Below, piece by piece: positions 40,309-48,878 of a stretch of DNA of 64,000 nt. Both the position numbers and the translations under genes were made by a program. The stretch is taken from assembly GCA_041687075.1 (NCBI GenBank), contig JAWLCO010000002.1:1-64000 (forward strand), read 5' to 3'. Every line of letters starts with the position of its first letter. Positions within the stretch are counted from its first letter, which is position 1. This DNA is from ZC4RG25 sp041687075 (GTDB taxonomy: Bacteria; Pseudomonadota; Alphaproteobacteria; Rhizobiales; Hyphomicrobiaceae). The notes under the pieces are model-generated. The model saw only the letters and a list, made by a program, of their open reading frames with translations, searched no databases and was not told where the DNA came from.

Positions 40309-42915
40309 ATGAATGAGCAGCTACGCCGCACCTCGGCCGCAGAGGATTTCGCCGGGGTGGGCGACCCTGGTGCCCTCGAAGCGATCTACGACGCAGCACG
40401 GCACATCCCGGTCCCTAGTCTGTCGCCTGCCGAGGCGGCGCTTCTCCAGGCCTACCGGGACAGAGGCTTCCTGAGAAGCCGGCTCGATCCGCTGGGATCG
40501 GCGCCGCTGCCCATCGTTCCAGAGCTCGACCCGGCACGCTACGGCCTCGACCCGACGCGGTCGCGTTGGCTCGTCGAGCAACTCGAGCACGCGTACTGCG
40601 GCCCGATCGGCTGGGAATTCGGGCACATTCACGACACCGCCAGGCGCCGGTGGCTCGAAGAGGCGGCTGAGCAGAGCATCGGCGCACCTGAAGCGGCCAA
40701 GCGCCAGGCGATGCTGGCGCTGTTGGCACGGGCCTATACGTTCGAGGCGGTGCTGGCGCAGAGATTGCCGGGTGCGCGCCTGTTCGGGCTCGGCGGAGCG
40801 GAAAGCTTCATTGCGCTCCTCGACGTGCTGCTGCGCGAGAGCGTTCCGCAGGGGCTGGAAGAGGTCGTGATCGGCGGCATGCATCGCGGGCGGTTCAATC
40901 TGCTCGCAAACTTCTGCGGCAAGCCGCTCGGCGCGATGCTGGCCGAGATTCAGGGCAAGCCCCCGGTCCCCGAGGGGCTGAATGTTTCGGCGGACGTTTC
41001 CTATCACCTTGGCTACTCAGGCGAGCGCGAGATCGCGGGCCGGCTGATCCGCATCTCTGCCTCCCCGCATCCCTCGCACCTGCAACTCGTGCCCATCATC
41101 AGCCAGGGCCGCGCCCGGGCGAAGCAATGGGGCCGGAAATTGCCGGACGGGCGGCGGGCGGTGCTGCCGCTGCTGTTGCACACGGATGCGAGCTTTGCGG
41201 GGCAGGGGCTCGTCGCAGAGATGTTCCAGCTTTCGCGGCTCGCGCCCTACGACCTCGGCGGCACGATCCACGTGGTCATCAACAATCAGCTCGGCTTCAC
41301 GACGATGCCGGAGGAGGGCCGCTCGGCGCGCCATCCAACGGACATCGCCAAGCTGGTCGAGGCGCCGGTCCTGCACGTCAATGGCGATGATCCGGATGCT
41401 GTCTACCGCGTTGCAAGCGTCGCCGCACGCTGGCGCGCAACTTTCGCCAGCGACATTGTCATCGACCTCGTGTGCTACAGGCGGCCGGGGCACAACGAGA
41501 TCGACGAGCCGCGCTTCACGCAGCCACTGATGTACCGCGCCGTCGACGGTCGCCTACCGGTAAACGAGCTCTACGCAGCACGACTTGCCGGCGACGGGCT
41601 CGATACGTCCCCGATGTCCGACGCAGCCCATGTCATGACGGAGGAGATCCGGGCCGGCTTCGAGGCGGCGAAGTCATATGCGGTCAACAGCGCAGACTGG
41701 TTCGACGGCGCGTGGACGGGGCTGCGCGCCGGCAGCACGGCCGAGATGCTGGCCTCGCCTGCGACCGGCGTGCCGCTCGCGGAGCTGAAGCGGCTCGGCG
41801 GGCTGCTGACCACGGCTCCATCCGGGTTCGATCTGGACCCCAAGGTGGCGCGTTTCCTGGAGGAGCGAAGGCAATCCATCGAGGCAGGTGAGGGACTGAG
41901 CTGGGCAACGGGCGAAGCACTGGCCTTGGCCTCCCTGTTGGCGGAAGGGACCCCGGTCCGCTTCAGCGGCCAGGACGCCGTGCGGGGTGCCTTCACGCAG
42001 CGCCACCTCGAGCTGCACGACCAAACGACCGGCGCGCAACATCTCGTGCTCGCACCAGCGGCGCGCGACGCCAGCCACGTCGAGGTCCATAACACGCCGC
42101 TCATCGAGCACGCGGTGCTTTGCTTCGAGTACGGCATGAGTCTTGCCGATCCGCGCCGGCTCGTCGTCTGGGAAGCGCAGTTCGGCGAATTCCTGAACAT
42201 TGCGCAGCCAGTGTTCGACCAATGCATTGCCTGCAGTGAGGATCGCTGGCTGAGATCGACCGGCCTCGTCATTCTCCTGCCGCACGGGCTCGACGGAGGC
42301 GGACCGGATCACTCGACAGGAAGGCCGGAGCGGCTGCTGTCAGCCTGCGCGGGCGCCAATCTCGTAGTGGCGAATGCCTCGACGCCAGCTAACTTCTTCC
42401 ATTTGCTCCGTCGCCAGATGCATTGGCCGTTTCGCAAGCCGCTGGTGGTGCTGACGCCTAAGGCGTTGCTGCGCCACAGGGCCTGCGTGTCATCACTCGC
42501 GGAGTTCGGGCCCGGTACGGCATTTCAAACGGTCATTCCGGAGTCCGGGATCAGGCGCGCCAGGCGGGTCGTGCTCTGCACGGGCAAGATTTACTACGAG
42601 TTGCTGCAGGCGCGTGCCGATCGTGGTCTTGAAAAGGAGATCGCACTGATCCGCATCGAGCAGCTTTGGCCGTTTCCGGCGGACGCGGTGGCAGCCGCTC
42701 TCAAGCCGCACCCGAAAGCAGAGCTCATCTGGTGCGAGGAGGAGCCCGAGAACATGGGCTATTTCCGCGCCTTGGCCCCGCACCTTGAGCAGGCTGCCGG
42801 ACGCCCGATCCGCCGCGCCGGGCGCCCATCGGCGGCGACGCCGGCCGTCGGTGTGAAGGACTGGCTCGCGGCCCAGGCGCGCGCTCTCGTCGCGGACGCG
42901 CTGGGTTCGGGCTAG
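40309..42915 (+). CDS. Stand-alone 2-oxoacid dehydrogenase E1 (OGDH/DHTKD1-like)
   Basis: 868-residue thiamine-diphosphate E1 of the SucA superfamily. Conserved parts include IGGMHRGRFN, YHLGYSGERE, HTDASFAGQGLVAE (Mg/ThDP Asp), NNQLGFTT, HVNGDDPDAV, CYRRPGHNEIDEP, LPHGLDGGGPDHS and CTGKIYYEL. The segment GAFTQRH has Gln where 2-oxoglutarate enzymes usually have His (FFHRH); DHTKD1-type 2-oxoadipate dehydrogenases have SQRH there. No E2 or E3 gene adjoins, so it must borrow them or act alone as a decarboxylase/carboligase. It lacks the long N-terminal extension of actinobacterial Kgd. The start at 40309 has only a weak GGA upstream. Confidence 0.85.
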   Translation: MNEQLRRTSAAEDFAGVGDPGALEAIYDAARHIPVPSLSPAEAALLQAYRDRGFLRSRLDPLGSAPLPIVPELDPARYGLDPTRSRWLVEQLEHAYCGPIGWEFGHIHDTARRRWLEEAAEQSIGAPEAAKRQAMLALLARAYTFEAVLAQRLPGARLFGLGGAESFIALLDVLLRESVPQGLEEVVIGGMHRGRFNLLANFCGKPLGAMLAEIQGKPPVPEGLNVSADVSYHLGYSGEREIAGRLIRISASPHPSHLQLVPIISQGRARAKQWGRKLPDGRRAVLPLLLHTDASFAGQGLVAEMFQLSRLAPYDLGGTIHVVINNQLGFTTMPEEGRSARHPTDIAKLVEAPVLHVNGDDPDAVYRVASVAARWRATFASDIVIDLVCYRRPGHNEIDEPRFTQPLMYRAVDGRLPVNELYAARLAGDGLDTSPMSDAAHVMTEEIRAGFEAAKSYAVNSADWFDGAWTGLRAGSTAEMLASPATGVPLAELKRLGGLLTTAPSGFDLDPKVARFLEERRQSIEAGEGLSWATGEALALASLLAEGTPVRFSGQDAVRGAFTQRHLELHDQTTGAQHLVLAPAARDASHVEVHNTPLIEHAVLCFEYGMSLADPRRLVVWEAQFGEFLNIAQPVFDQCIACSEDRWLRSTGLVILLPHGLDGGGPDHSTGRPERLLSACAGANLVVANASTPANFFHLLRRQMHWPFRKPLVVLTPKALLRHRACVSSLAEFGPGTAFQTVIPESGIRRARRVVLCTGKIYYELLQARADRGLEKEIALIRIEQLWPFPADAVAAALKPHPKAELIWCEEEPENMGYFRALAPHLEQAAGRPIRRAGRPSAATPAVGVKDWLAAQARALVADALGSG

Positions 42916-42970
42916 GCTCGTCCGGCGTATCATCCCGCAGGTTTCCCGCCAATTCGCTGAGAGGACTTCG

Positions 42971-44140
42971 ATGAAGCAGCGCGACAAAACGAGGCTCGTA
43001 CACGCGGCGCGCAACCATGCGGACGCGGAGACCAAAGCCGTCAATCCACCCATCATTCGCGCCTCGACTGTCCTCTACCGGGACACGGATACCTTGAAGT
43101 CCATCCGCACGCGGCGGGAAAGCAACGAGCGGGTTTTCACCTATGGCGCGCGCGGCACGCCCACCACATTCGCGCTCGAGGACGCGCTGACCGAGATCGA
43201 GCAGGGCGCGCGGACGATGCTGTTTCCGACCGGGCTTGCCGCCATCGCGCACGTGTTCCTCTCCGTGCTGAAACCGGGAGATCATTGCCTGTTGTCGGAG
43301 TCCGTTTACGGCCCGGCGCGGGCGATCGCGGTTCACTATCTTCGGCCGCGGGGGATCGATTGTGAGTTCTATCCCGGTGGCCACGAAGAGCTGGCGAAGC
43401 GACTGCGGCCCGAGACGCGGCTGGTCTACCTCGAAATTCCCGGCTCGATCATCTACGATCTGCAGGACCTGCCGGCCATTGCGGCGCTGCTCAAGGAGCG
43501 CGAGAACACGCTGCTCGCGGCCGACAACACCTGGGGCGCGCCGGGCCTTTATCGCCCGATCGCGCTCGGTGCGGACATTTCTGTCATCGCCATCACCAAG
43601 TACATCGCCGGCCATTCGGATCTGATGATGGGCTCCGTAACGGCGAACGCCCGTACAGCCGACCAGCTCTGCTTTGATGCCGGGCTGCTCGGGCAGACGG
43701 TGAGCTCCGATGATGCCTACCTCGCACTCCGCGGCTTGCGCACCGCGAGCGCCCGCATCGCCATGCACTGCGCACATGCGAAAGAGGTGATCCGCTGGCT
43801 CGAGCAGCAGCCGCAGGTCGACCGCGTGCTCTATCCGCCGCTGCCGTCCCATCCCGGCCACGAAATCTGGAAGCGTGACTTCACCGGCGCGAACGGCCTG
43901 CTCTCAGTGGCCTTCAAGCCTTACGTGACGCAGGATGACGTCGACCGCATGGTAGACCGGCTGAAGCTGTTCGGCATCGGCGCTTCGTGGGGCGGCTATG
44001 AAAGCCTGGCCATAGTCTATCCTCAGAATGGCATTCACGGCTGGGCCGGCGGCGCGCTCGTGCGCCTTCACATCGGCCTGGAAGATCCGGCGGACATCAT
44101 CGCCGATCTGGACCAGGCGTTCGGCGCATTGCCAAGCTGA
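42971..44140 (+). CDS. metC: Cystathionine beta-lyase
   Basis: 389-residue PLP enzyme of the Cys/Met metabolism family, cleaving cystathionine to homocysteine, pyruvate and ammonia. The PLP Lys is K210 (AITKYIAGHSD), with TLLAADNTWGAPGLYRP before it and YGARGTPT near residue 58. The NTW and SWGGYESL segments match beta-lyases rather than gamma-synthases. GAGAGGA precedes the ATG. It follows the E1 gene by 55 bp and converges with the DapA-like gene over a strong hairpin. Confidence 0.92.
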   Translation: MKQRDKTRLVHAARNHADAETKAVNPPIIRASTVLYRDTDTLKSIRTRRESNERVFTYGARGTPTTFALEDALTEIEQGARTMLFPTGLAAIAHVFLSVLKPGDHCLLSESVYGPARAIAVHYLRPRGIDCEFYPGGHEELAKRLRPETRLVYLEIPGSIIYDLQDLPAIAALLKERENTLLAADNTWGAPGLYRPIALGADISVIAITKYIAGHSDLMMGSVTANARTADQLCFDAGLLGQTVSSDDAYLALRGLRTASARIAMHCAHAKEVIRWLEQQPQVDRVLYPPLPSHPGHEIWKRDFTGANGLLSVAFKPYVTQDDVDRMVDRLKLFGIGASWGGYESLAIVYPQNGIHGWAGGALVRLHIGLEDPADIIADLDQAFGALPS

Positions 44141-44152
44141 TCGGCCGATCGT

Positions 44153-44186
44153 GTCATCGGGCGGCGGATCGCCGCCGCTCGATGAC
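44153..44186. terminator. Bidirectional hairpin between metC and the DapA-like gene
   Basis: GTCATCG (44153-44159) pairs with CGATGAC (44180-44186), and GCGGCG (44161-44166) pairs with CGCCGC (44170-44175) above a three-base bulge. It is in the 58 bp between converging genes. The GTCATCG arms recall the REP elements, so a REP reused as terminator is possible. Confidence 0.65.
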
Positions 44187-44198
44187 AGTGTATCAGGC

Positions 44199-45137
44199 CT
44201 ATTCCGCCGCGACGGCGCTTGGCGTGGCGGGCAATGGCGGCAGCTGGGGGCGGCTCGCCAGGGCCTTCTCGACGATGTTCACGATGCGCTCCCGTTCGGC
44301 GCCGACGAGGGGCAGGCGCGGGGCGCGGCAGCGGTCGTTGGAGCCGATGACCATCGACTCGACGAGCTTGATGTTCTGCACGAGCTTGGTCGAAACGTCG
44401 ACGTCGAGCAGCGGCCGGAACCAGCGATAGATGGCGCGCGCCTCGGTCATGCGGCCCGCGCGGGAAAGCTTCCAGATGGCGACCGTCTCGGCCGGAAATG
44501 CCGTCACCAGTCCGGCCACCCAGCCATCGGCGCCCATGGCAAAGCTCTCGAGCGCGAGATTGTCGACGCCGGTGAAGACCTGATAGCGATCGCCGGTGAG
44601 ATTGATGATTTCTGTAATACGCCGGACGTTGTCCGAGCTTTCCTTGATCGACGTGAACAGCGGCTCGGACGCCATCTCCACCAGCATGTCCGGGGTGATG
44701 TCGACGCCATAGGCCGGCGGATTGTTATAGATCATCACCGGCTGTCCGCCCGCTCGCGCCACCGCCGTGAAATGCGTGATCGTCTCGCGAGGATCGGACT
44801 TGTACGGCAGGCCGGGCAGCACCATGAAACCGGCCGCACCGGCTTTCGCGCCGCGCTCGGCCAGCTTCTGCGCGTTGCGGGTCGAGCCGTCACTGATGGT
44901 CAGCAGAACCGGCTTGCCACCTGCAACATCGATCGCGATCTTGAGTACGTCCAGCTTCTCGTCAGGATCGAGGGTCGAGGCTTCGCCCAGCGAGCCGCAG
45001 ACGATCAGCCCGTCCACACCGGCCTCCATCTGAAGCCTGAAGCAGCGCTCCATCTCCTTCGTGTCGAGCCGGTCGTCCTCGGTGAACTTCGTCGTGACTG
45101 CCGGGAAGATGCCTTCCCACTTTGCCATGCCAGCCAT
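44199..45137 (-). CDS. DapA-family aldolase/lyase
   Basis: 312-residue TIM-barrel class I aldolase of the dihydrodipicolinate synthase superfamily. The Schiff-base Lys165 (FTSIKESS) and Tyr137 (MIYNNPPAYG) are present, as is GSLGE (48-52). The pattern differs from true DapA (GTTGE), so it is more likely a catabolic member, for example a keto-deoxy-sugar-acid or hydroxy-oxo-glutarate type lyase. AAAGGAGG six bases before the ATG at 45137 fixes the start. The specific substrate is unknown. Confidence 0.88.
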   Translation of the reverse strand: MAGMAKWEGIFPAVTTKFTEDDRLDTKEMERCFRLQMEAGVDGLIVCGSLGEASTLDPDEKLDVLKIAIDVAGGKPVLLTISDGSTRNAQKLAERGAKAGAAGFMVLPGLPYKSDPRETITHFTAVARAGGQPVMIYNNPPAYGVDITPDMLVEMASEPLFTSIKESSDNVRRITEIINLTGDRYQVFTGVDNLALESFAMGADGWVAGLVTAFPAETVAIWKLSRAGRMTEARAIYRWFRPLLDVDVSTKLVQNIKLVESMVIGSNDRCRAPRLPLVGAERERIVNIVEKALASRPQLPPLPATPSAVAAE

Positions 45138-45335
45138 CTGCTGCCTCCTTTCAATTTGGCGCGGAGTGTGCGTCAACAATGGGGTAGGGACAAGAGGGGG
45201 CCGCCGAACATCAGCGCTTCGCGATAAGCTGTTGACTGGGGCTCAGCCGCTGGTTGGCCGGGTTGAACGTTCTCGTCTGATTCCCAGGGCGCCGGAATGC
45301 TCGCCAGAGCCACTTCGATGGATGTGGATTCGGGG

Positions 45336-45366
45336 ACATCCGGGACCGCTTGCTGGCCCCGGATGT
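45336..45366 (-). terminator. Inverted repeat after the PhyH gene
   Basis: ACATCCGGGACC (45336-45347) and GGCCCCGGATGT (45355-45366) pair with one mismatch around GCTTGCT. It lies eight bases beyond the PhyH stop on the leftward strand, so it may end that transcript. The CATCCGGG/CCCGGATG arms also look REP-derived. The rest of 45138-45373 holds nothing I recognise. Confidence 0.5.
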
Positions 45367-45373
45367 TGTCGGG

Positions 45374-46162
45374 TCAGAACGTCAGCCCACATGCCCGGCG
45401 GATGGCCAGCTGAACCGGCGATGGTGGCAACGCCGGATCGAATTCTCCTCTGGGCAACAGCGGCGGCTGCGCCATGAAGCGCGGCCGTTTCCCTCGGTGG
45501 GGTTGCGCGGCATGAACGAGGAATGGGTGGCACAGATAGACGGTGCCCGCCGCACCTGTCGCCAACTCCACATCGCAATCCTCCGTAGAGGCGTAGCCAT
45601 CGGCGGAAAGCTGCCTGAGCGTCGCGCCTGCGTCGCCATGAGGCAGAAGCTCCCGCGCAATGATGGCATGCGATCCCTTCCGTATCCTCGTGGGCGCGTC
45701 GTCAGGACCGACATCCGAGAACAGGAACAGCATCAGCAATGCACGTCCGCTGCTCTTCACATTGGCTCGCCACTCCATGAAATCCGGAGAGTCGCCAAAG
45801 CTCATGTCGACATGCCAGCCATCGTCACCCGGGGCTTTTGCCGAGGGAAAGCGGATCGGAAAGGTTCCGAGGCCCTTTGGCGCAAGCCAGCGGTCAACAC
45901 CGACGAGTTGATCGTAGGCTTGGTGCAGGCGCGGCGTATTTGCGGCTTCAATGAAGGGAGGCGAAGATTTCGACGCTACCCGAATAACAGGTTCAATCCA
46001 GTTTTCGGGCTCGACGGGCGACAGACCAATATCCGCCCACAACTCGTCCCTGCATCGTTTTGCAAGGTCGGTGCTGAAGGCATTTTCGATTTTGACGAAG
46101 CCGTCGTCAATGAAACGCTGAACCTGACTGGAGGTCAGGCCGATGTGCTCGGATTTTGGCAT
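45374..46162 (-). CDS. Phytanoyl-CoA dioxygenase family protein
   Basis: 262-residue Fe(II)/2-oxoglutarate-type oxygenase of the PhyH family. The iron ligands are His117 and Asp119 (GWHVDMSF) and His217 (CHPFLVHAAQP); an Arg for 2-oxoglutarate follows at about 226-228. These proteins hydroxylate small molecules of many kinds, so the name does not imply phytanate. The ATG at 46162 has GGAG nine bases upstream. Downstream of a solute-binding protein gene on the same strand (about 200 bp gap), it may act on an imported compound. Confidence 0.86.
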   Translation of the reverse strand: MPKSEHIGLTSSQVQRFIDDGFVKIENAFSTDLAKRCRDELWADIGLSPVEPENWIEPVIRVASKSSPPFIEAANTPRLHQAYDQLVGVDRWLAPKGLGTFPIRFPSAKAPGDDGWHVDMSFGDSPDFMEWRANVKSSGRALLMLFLFSDVGPDDAPTRIRKGSHAIIARELLPHGDAGATLRQLSADGYASTEDCDVELATGAAGTVYLCHPFLVHAAQPHRGKRPRFMAQPPLLPRGEFDPALPPSPVQLAIRRACGLTF

Positions 46163-46365
46163 GACACATTCTCCGTTCGGCCACCGCGTCGGCGGGGCCA
46201 TTTTGATCTCATCGGCGCAGATGCGCCGAAACGGCGAGGGACCGTTCAGATCAGCGGGAAGAATGTGGACATGAACATCATGGTGAAGATGTATACCGAG
46301 GCAAGTGGCGCAATCAAGAATGAATGTCCGATATGTCCGGCATGGCTGGCGTTGTGGCGCCAATG

Positions 46366-47427
46366 TCAGGCCTTCAGCTCCGTGTCCCACCACTCCTTCA
46401 ACGCCTCGTCCTGCTCCGTCAAAAAGGCGTAATCGGGGACAATGAGCTTCTGGATTTCCCGCTGGGTGAAGCCGACGCTCTTGTTGAGATCGGGAGAGAG
46501 TTTCGCGTTCGAAATGGTCGGGCTATAGCCCATATCGATGGCGAACGCCTCCTGCGCCGCCTTGTCCAGCACGGCGTTGAGGTATGCATAGGCGCCTTCG
46601 GGATTGGGGGCATTCTTCGGAATGACGAAGCCCGACACATAGGCGATGACGCCTTCCGCAGGAGTCACAACCGGCACGATGAGCTCCTGCTTCTGCCATT
46701 GCACGACCTGCGCCTTCCACATGATGCCAAGCGCGCACTCGTCCGCCTGCAGCCCTTTCGCAAAGGCCTCGTTGGTCGGATAAATGCGCATGCCGGCCTT
46801 TTTGCATTCGAGGAGAAGCTTCTTGCCGGGCTCCAGATTGGTGATCGAGCCGCCGGCCGCGAGCGCAGCGGCGATCAGGGTATATTGATACTGGACATCG
46901 ACAACGGCCAGCTTGTCCCCCCACTTAGGGTTGAACACATCCTTGTAGCCCTTTGGCGAAGTCTTGATCAGCTCGGGCTTATAGACCGCGACCTTGCCGG
47001 AATAGATGTGGCCGACGCCGTAGGGAAACCTCATGGATTTCAGAAGGTATTTCGCATTGGGAATTTGTGCGTAGTCGATCTCGGCGACCACGTCCGCGGC
47101 GTGTGTCTGGTACATGTTGGCCGCGGAGAATCCCTGAAGGTCCGTGCTGCCGCTGGGCAGGCGCTTTTCTGCCAGCAGCTTGCTGCGCCTTTGCGCTTCG
47201 CCCGCCTGGTCCTGGACCACCTCCCAGCCCAGCGCGTTCATGATGGGCGTATCAATGTTCTTGTTGAGCAGGCGCGCGTAGTCCCCGCTCCAAGTGCCGA
47301 CAATGATTTTGCCCTTGGGCTCGGCGCGTAACGCCATCGGCAACGAACCGAGCGCAGCTGCACCTCCAAGGGCGGCGATTGCCTGCACCATTTGGCGGCG
47401 CGACATGCGATGGTCTCGGTTCGTCAT
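46366..47427 (-). CDS. Orphan ABC-type substrate-binding protein, Tat-exported
   Basis: 353-residue periplasmic binding protein of the spermidine/iron (PotD/AfuA) class. It starts with a twin-arginine signal (SRRQMVQAIAALGGAAALGS) and a mature domain beginning IIVGTWSGDYARLL. Motifs such as YPTNEAFAKGLQADECALGI and GYSPTISNAKL are typical of the polyamine-type group. GGGAG before the ATG at 47427 sets the start. No permease or ATPase gene is nearby, so it must serve a transporter encoded elsewhere or act as a sensor. The ligand is unknown. Confidence 0.88.
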   Translation of the reverse strand: MTNRDHRMSRRQMVQAIAALGGAAALGSLPMALRAEPKGKIIVGTWSGDYARLLNKNIDTPIMNALGWEVVQDQAGEAQRRSKLLAEKRLPSGSTDLQGFSAANMYQTHAADVVAEIDYAQIPNAKYLLKSMRFPYGVGHIYSGKVAVYKPELIKTSPKGYKDVFNPKWGDKLAVVDVQYQYTLIAAALAAGGSITNLEPGKKLLLECKKAGMRIYPTNEAFAKGLQADECALGIMWKAQVVQWQKQELIVPVVTPAEGVIAYVSGFVIPKNAPNPEGAYAYLNAVLDKAAQEAFAIDMGYSPTISNAKLSPDLNKSVGFTQREIQKLIVPDYAFLTEQDEALKEWWDTELKA

Positions 47428-47973
47428 CAATTTCTCCCGTACAGCAGACCCTCGATTATTACCGATCAGTGTAGCGACCGTGAAGGCGTGCCGAACTGAT
47501 CTTAAGCGCCTTTCACCAGCCCCTTCGACGTGCACTCAATAGCCGCGATTGCGCGTGACATCGCCGGTGCGAATGGCAATCTTGCGACGCGGCCTTTCTT
47601 TCAGGCCACGCATGCTGGCGCAAGCTTCATCCGGCGCGGAAAAATCTTCTCGCGATCCGTCTGATGAGGCAAGATCTAAATCCCTGGTGTTTGGATCGAG
47701 GGAGGATTTGCCGGTTCGGCATGGAGCATGGGACATAGAATCACGGGGCGCCTGCTTGGCTCAAGATGACGAATGACCGCCCCCCGAGCAGGCCGGCATC
47801 AGGGCTGGCGGGCGGAAGCGGACGATGCGGGCTCGACGGACGGACGCCGGCAATCCATGGCCCCTTCAGCACCTGGCTCGCGCCGCAGAGCCGGGGGTAT
47901 TCGTTGCTTTGGTGAACCGTGAAACAAGGTGCCTGTAAATCTCATTGTGATCATTCGGAGAGGAGTTGCAGCC
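47428..47973. other. Divergent gap without a supportable gene
   Basis: 546 bp between the leftward binding-protein gene and the rightward metallo-hydrolase gene. Short open frames on both strands (around 47536-47776) show no recognisable motif or ribosome site. Base composition is more even than in the genes. Two promoters must lie here, but I cannot place them with confidence. Confidence 0.5.
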
Positions 47974-48861
47974 ATGGCCGAGAAGCCGATCATCCAGGCC
48001 TTTTTCGACGAGCCGACGAACACGGTGAGCTACCTTGTCGCCGATCCAGTGACGAAGAAGGCGGCTGTGATCGACCCGGTTCTCGACTACGACCACAACG
48101 CCGGCGAGGTGGATACGCGTTCGGTCGAGGCCGTGCTGAAGGCTGCGGCAGAATCCGGCTATACCATCGAATGGACGCTGGAGACCCACGCTCATGCCGA
48201 CCATCTCTCCGGCTCGCCCTATATCAAGGCCAAGACAGGCGCGAAGATCGGCATCGGCGAGCACATCAAGGATGTGCAGAACATCTTCCGGCCGATCTTC
48301 AACGCGACGGATCTGAAGCCGGACGGCGGCGACTTCGATCACCTGTTTGCCGAAGGTGAGCGCTTCCATATCGGCGAGCTCGAGGTCGAGGTGATCTATA
48401 CACCGGGTCATACGCCCGCCGACATCTCATACAGGATCGGTGATGCGGTCTTCATCGGTGACACGCTGTTCATGCCGGACTACGGCACGGCGCGGGCCGA
48501 TTTCCCCGGCGGCGACGCGCGCAAGCTGTATCGCTCGATTCAGCGCCTGCTGGCTTTGCCGCCCGAGACGCGGCTCTTCATGTGTCACGACTACAAGGCT
48601 CCAGGCCGCGACACCTACGCCTGGGAGACAACCGTGCAGGAGCAGCGCGAGAACAATGTTCACCTCAAGGGTGGCGTGACCGAGGAGCAGTTCGTTGCGA
48701 TGCGTACGTCGCGCGACGCGACGCTCTCGGCCCCCCGGCTCCTGCTGCCCTCGATTCAGGTCAACATCCGGGCGGGCCGGTTTCCGCCGGCCGAGGACAA
48801 TGGCGTGCGTTACCTCACCATACCGGTGACGCTGAAGGGTGGCGCCGAGGCAGCGATCTGA
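47974..48861 (+). CDS. Metallo-beta-lactamase-fold hydrolase, persulfide dioxygenase-like
   Basis: 295-residue MBL-fold enzyme. The first metal motif is THAHADH (residues about 71-77), followed by the ligand His in YTPGHTPADISY, Asp in FIGDTLF and His in MCHDYKAP. The segment ARADFPGGDARKLYRSIQ and the long C-terminal part are like ETHE1/Blh-type persulfide dioxygenases, which oxidise glutathione persulfide during sulfide detoxification. Lactonase or glyoxalase activity cannot be ruled out. GAGAGGAG upstream of 47974 sets the start. A methyltransferase gene follows 17 bp later. Confidence 0.86.
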   Translation: MAEKPIIQAFFDEPTNTVSYLVADPVTKKAAVIDPVLDYDHNAGEVDTRSVEAVLKAAAESGYTIEWTLETHAHADHLSGSPYIKAKTGAKIGIGEHIKDVQNIFRPIFNATDLKPDGGDFDHLFAEGERFHIGELEVEVIYTPGHTPADISYRIGDAVFIGDTLFMPDYGTARADFPGGDARKLYRSIQRLLALPPETRLFMCHDYKAPGRDTYAWETTVQEQRENNVHLKGGVTEEQFVAMRTSRDATLSAPRLLLPSIQVNIRAGRFPPAEDNGVRYLTIPVTLKGGAEAAI

Positions 48862-48878
48862 ACCTGTCGAAGAGGAGC

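Noticed and set aside
47536..47736. 66-codon leftward frame in the divergent gap
   Set aside because: No ribosome site, no motif and unusual composition.
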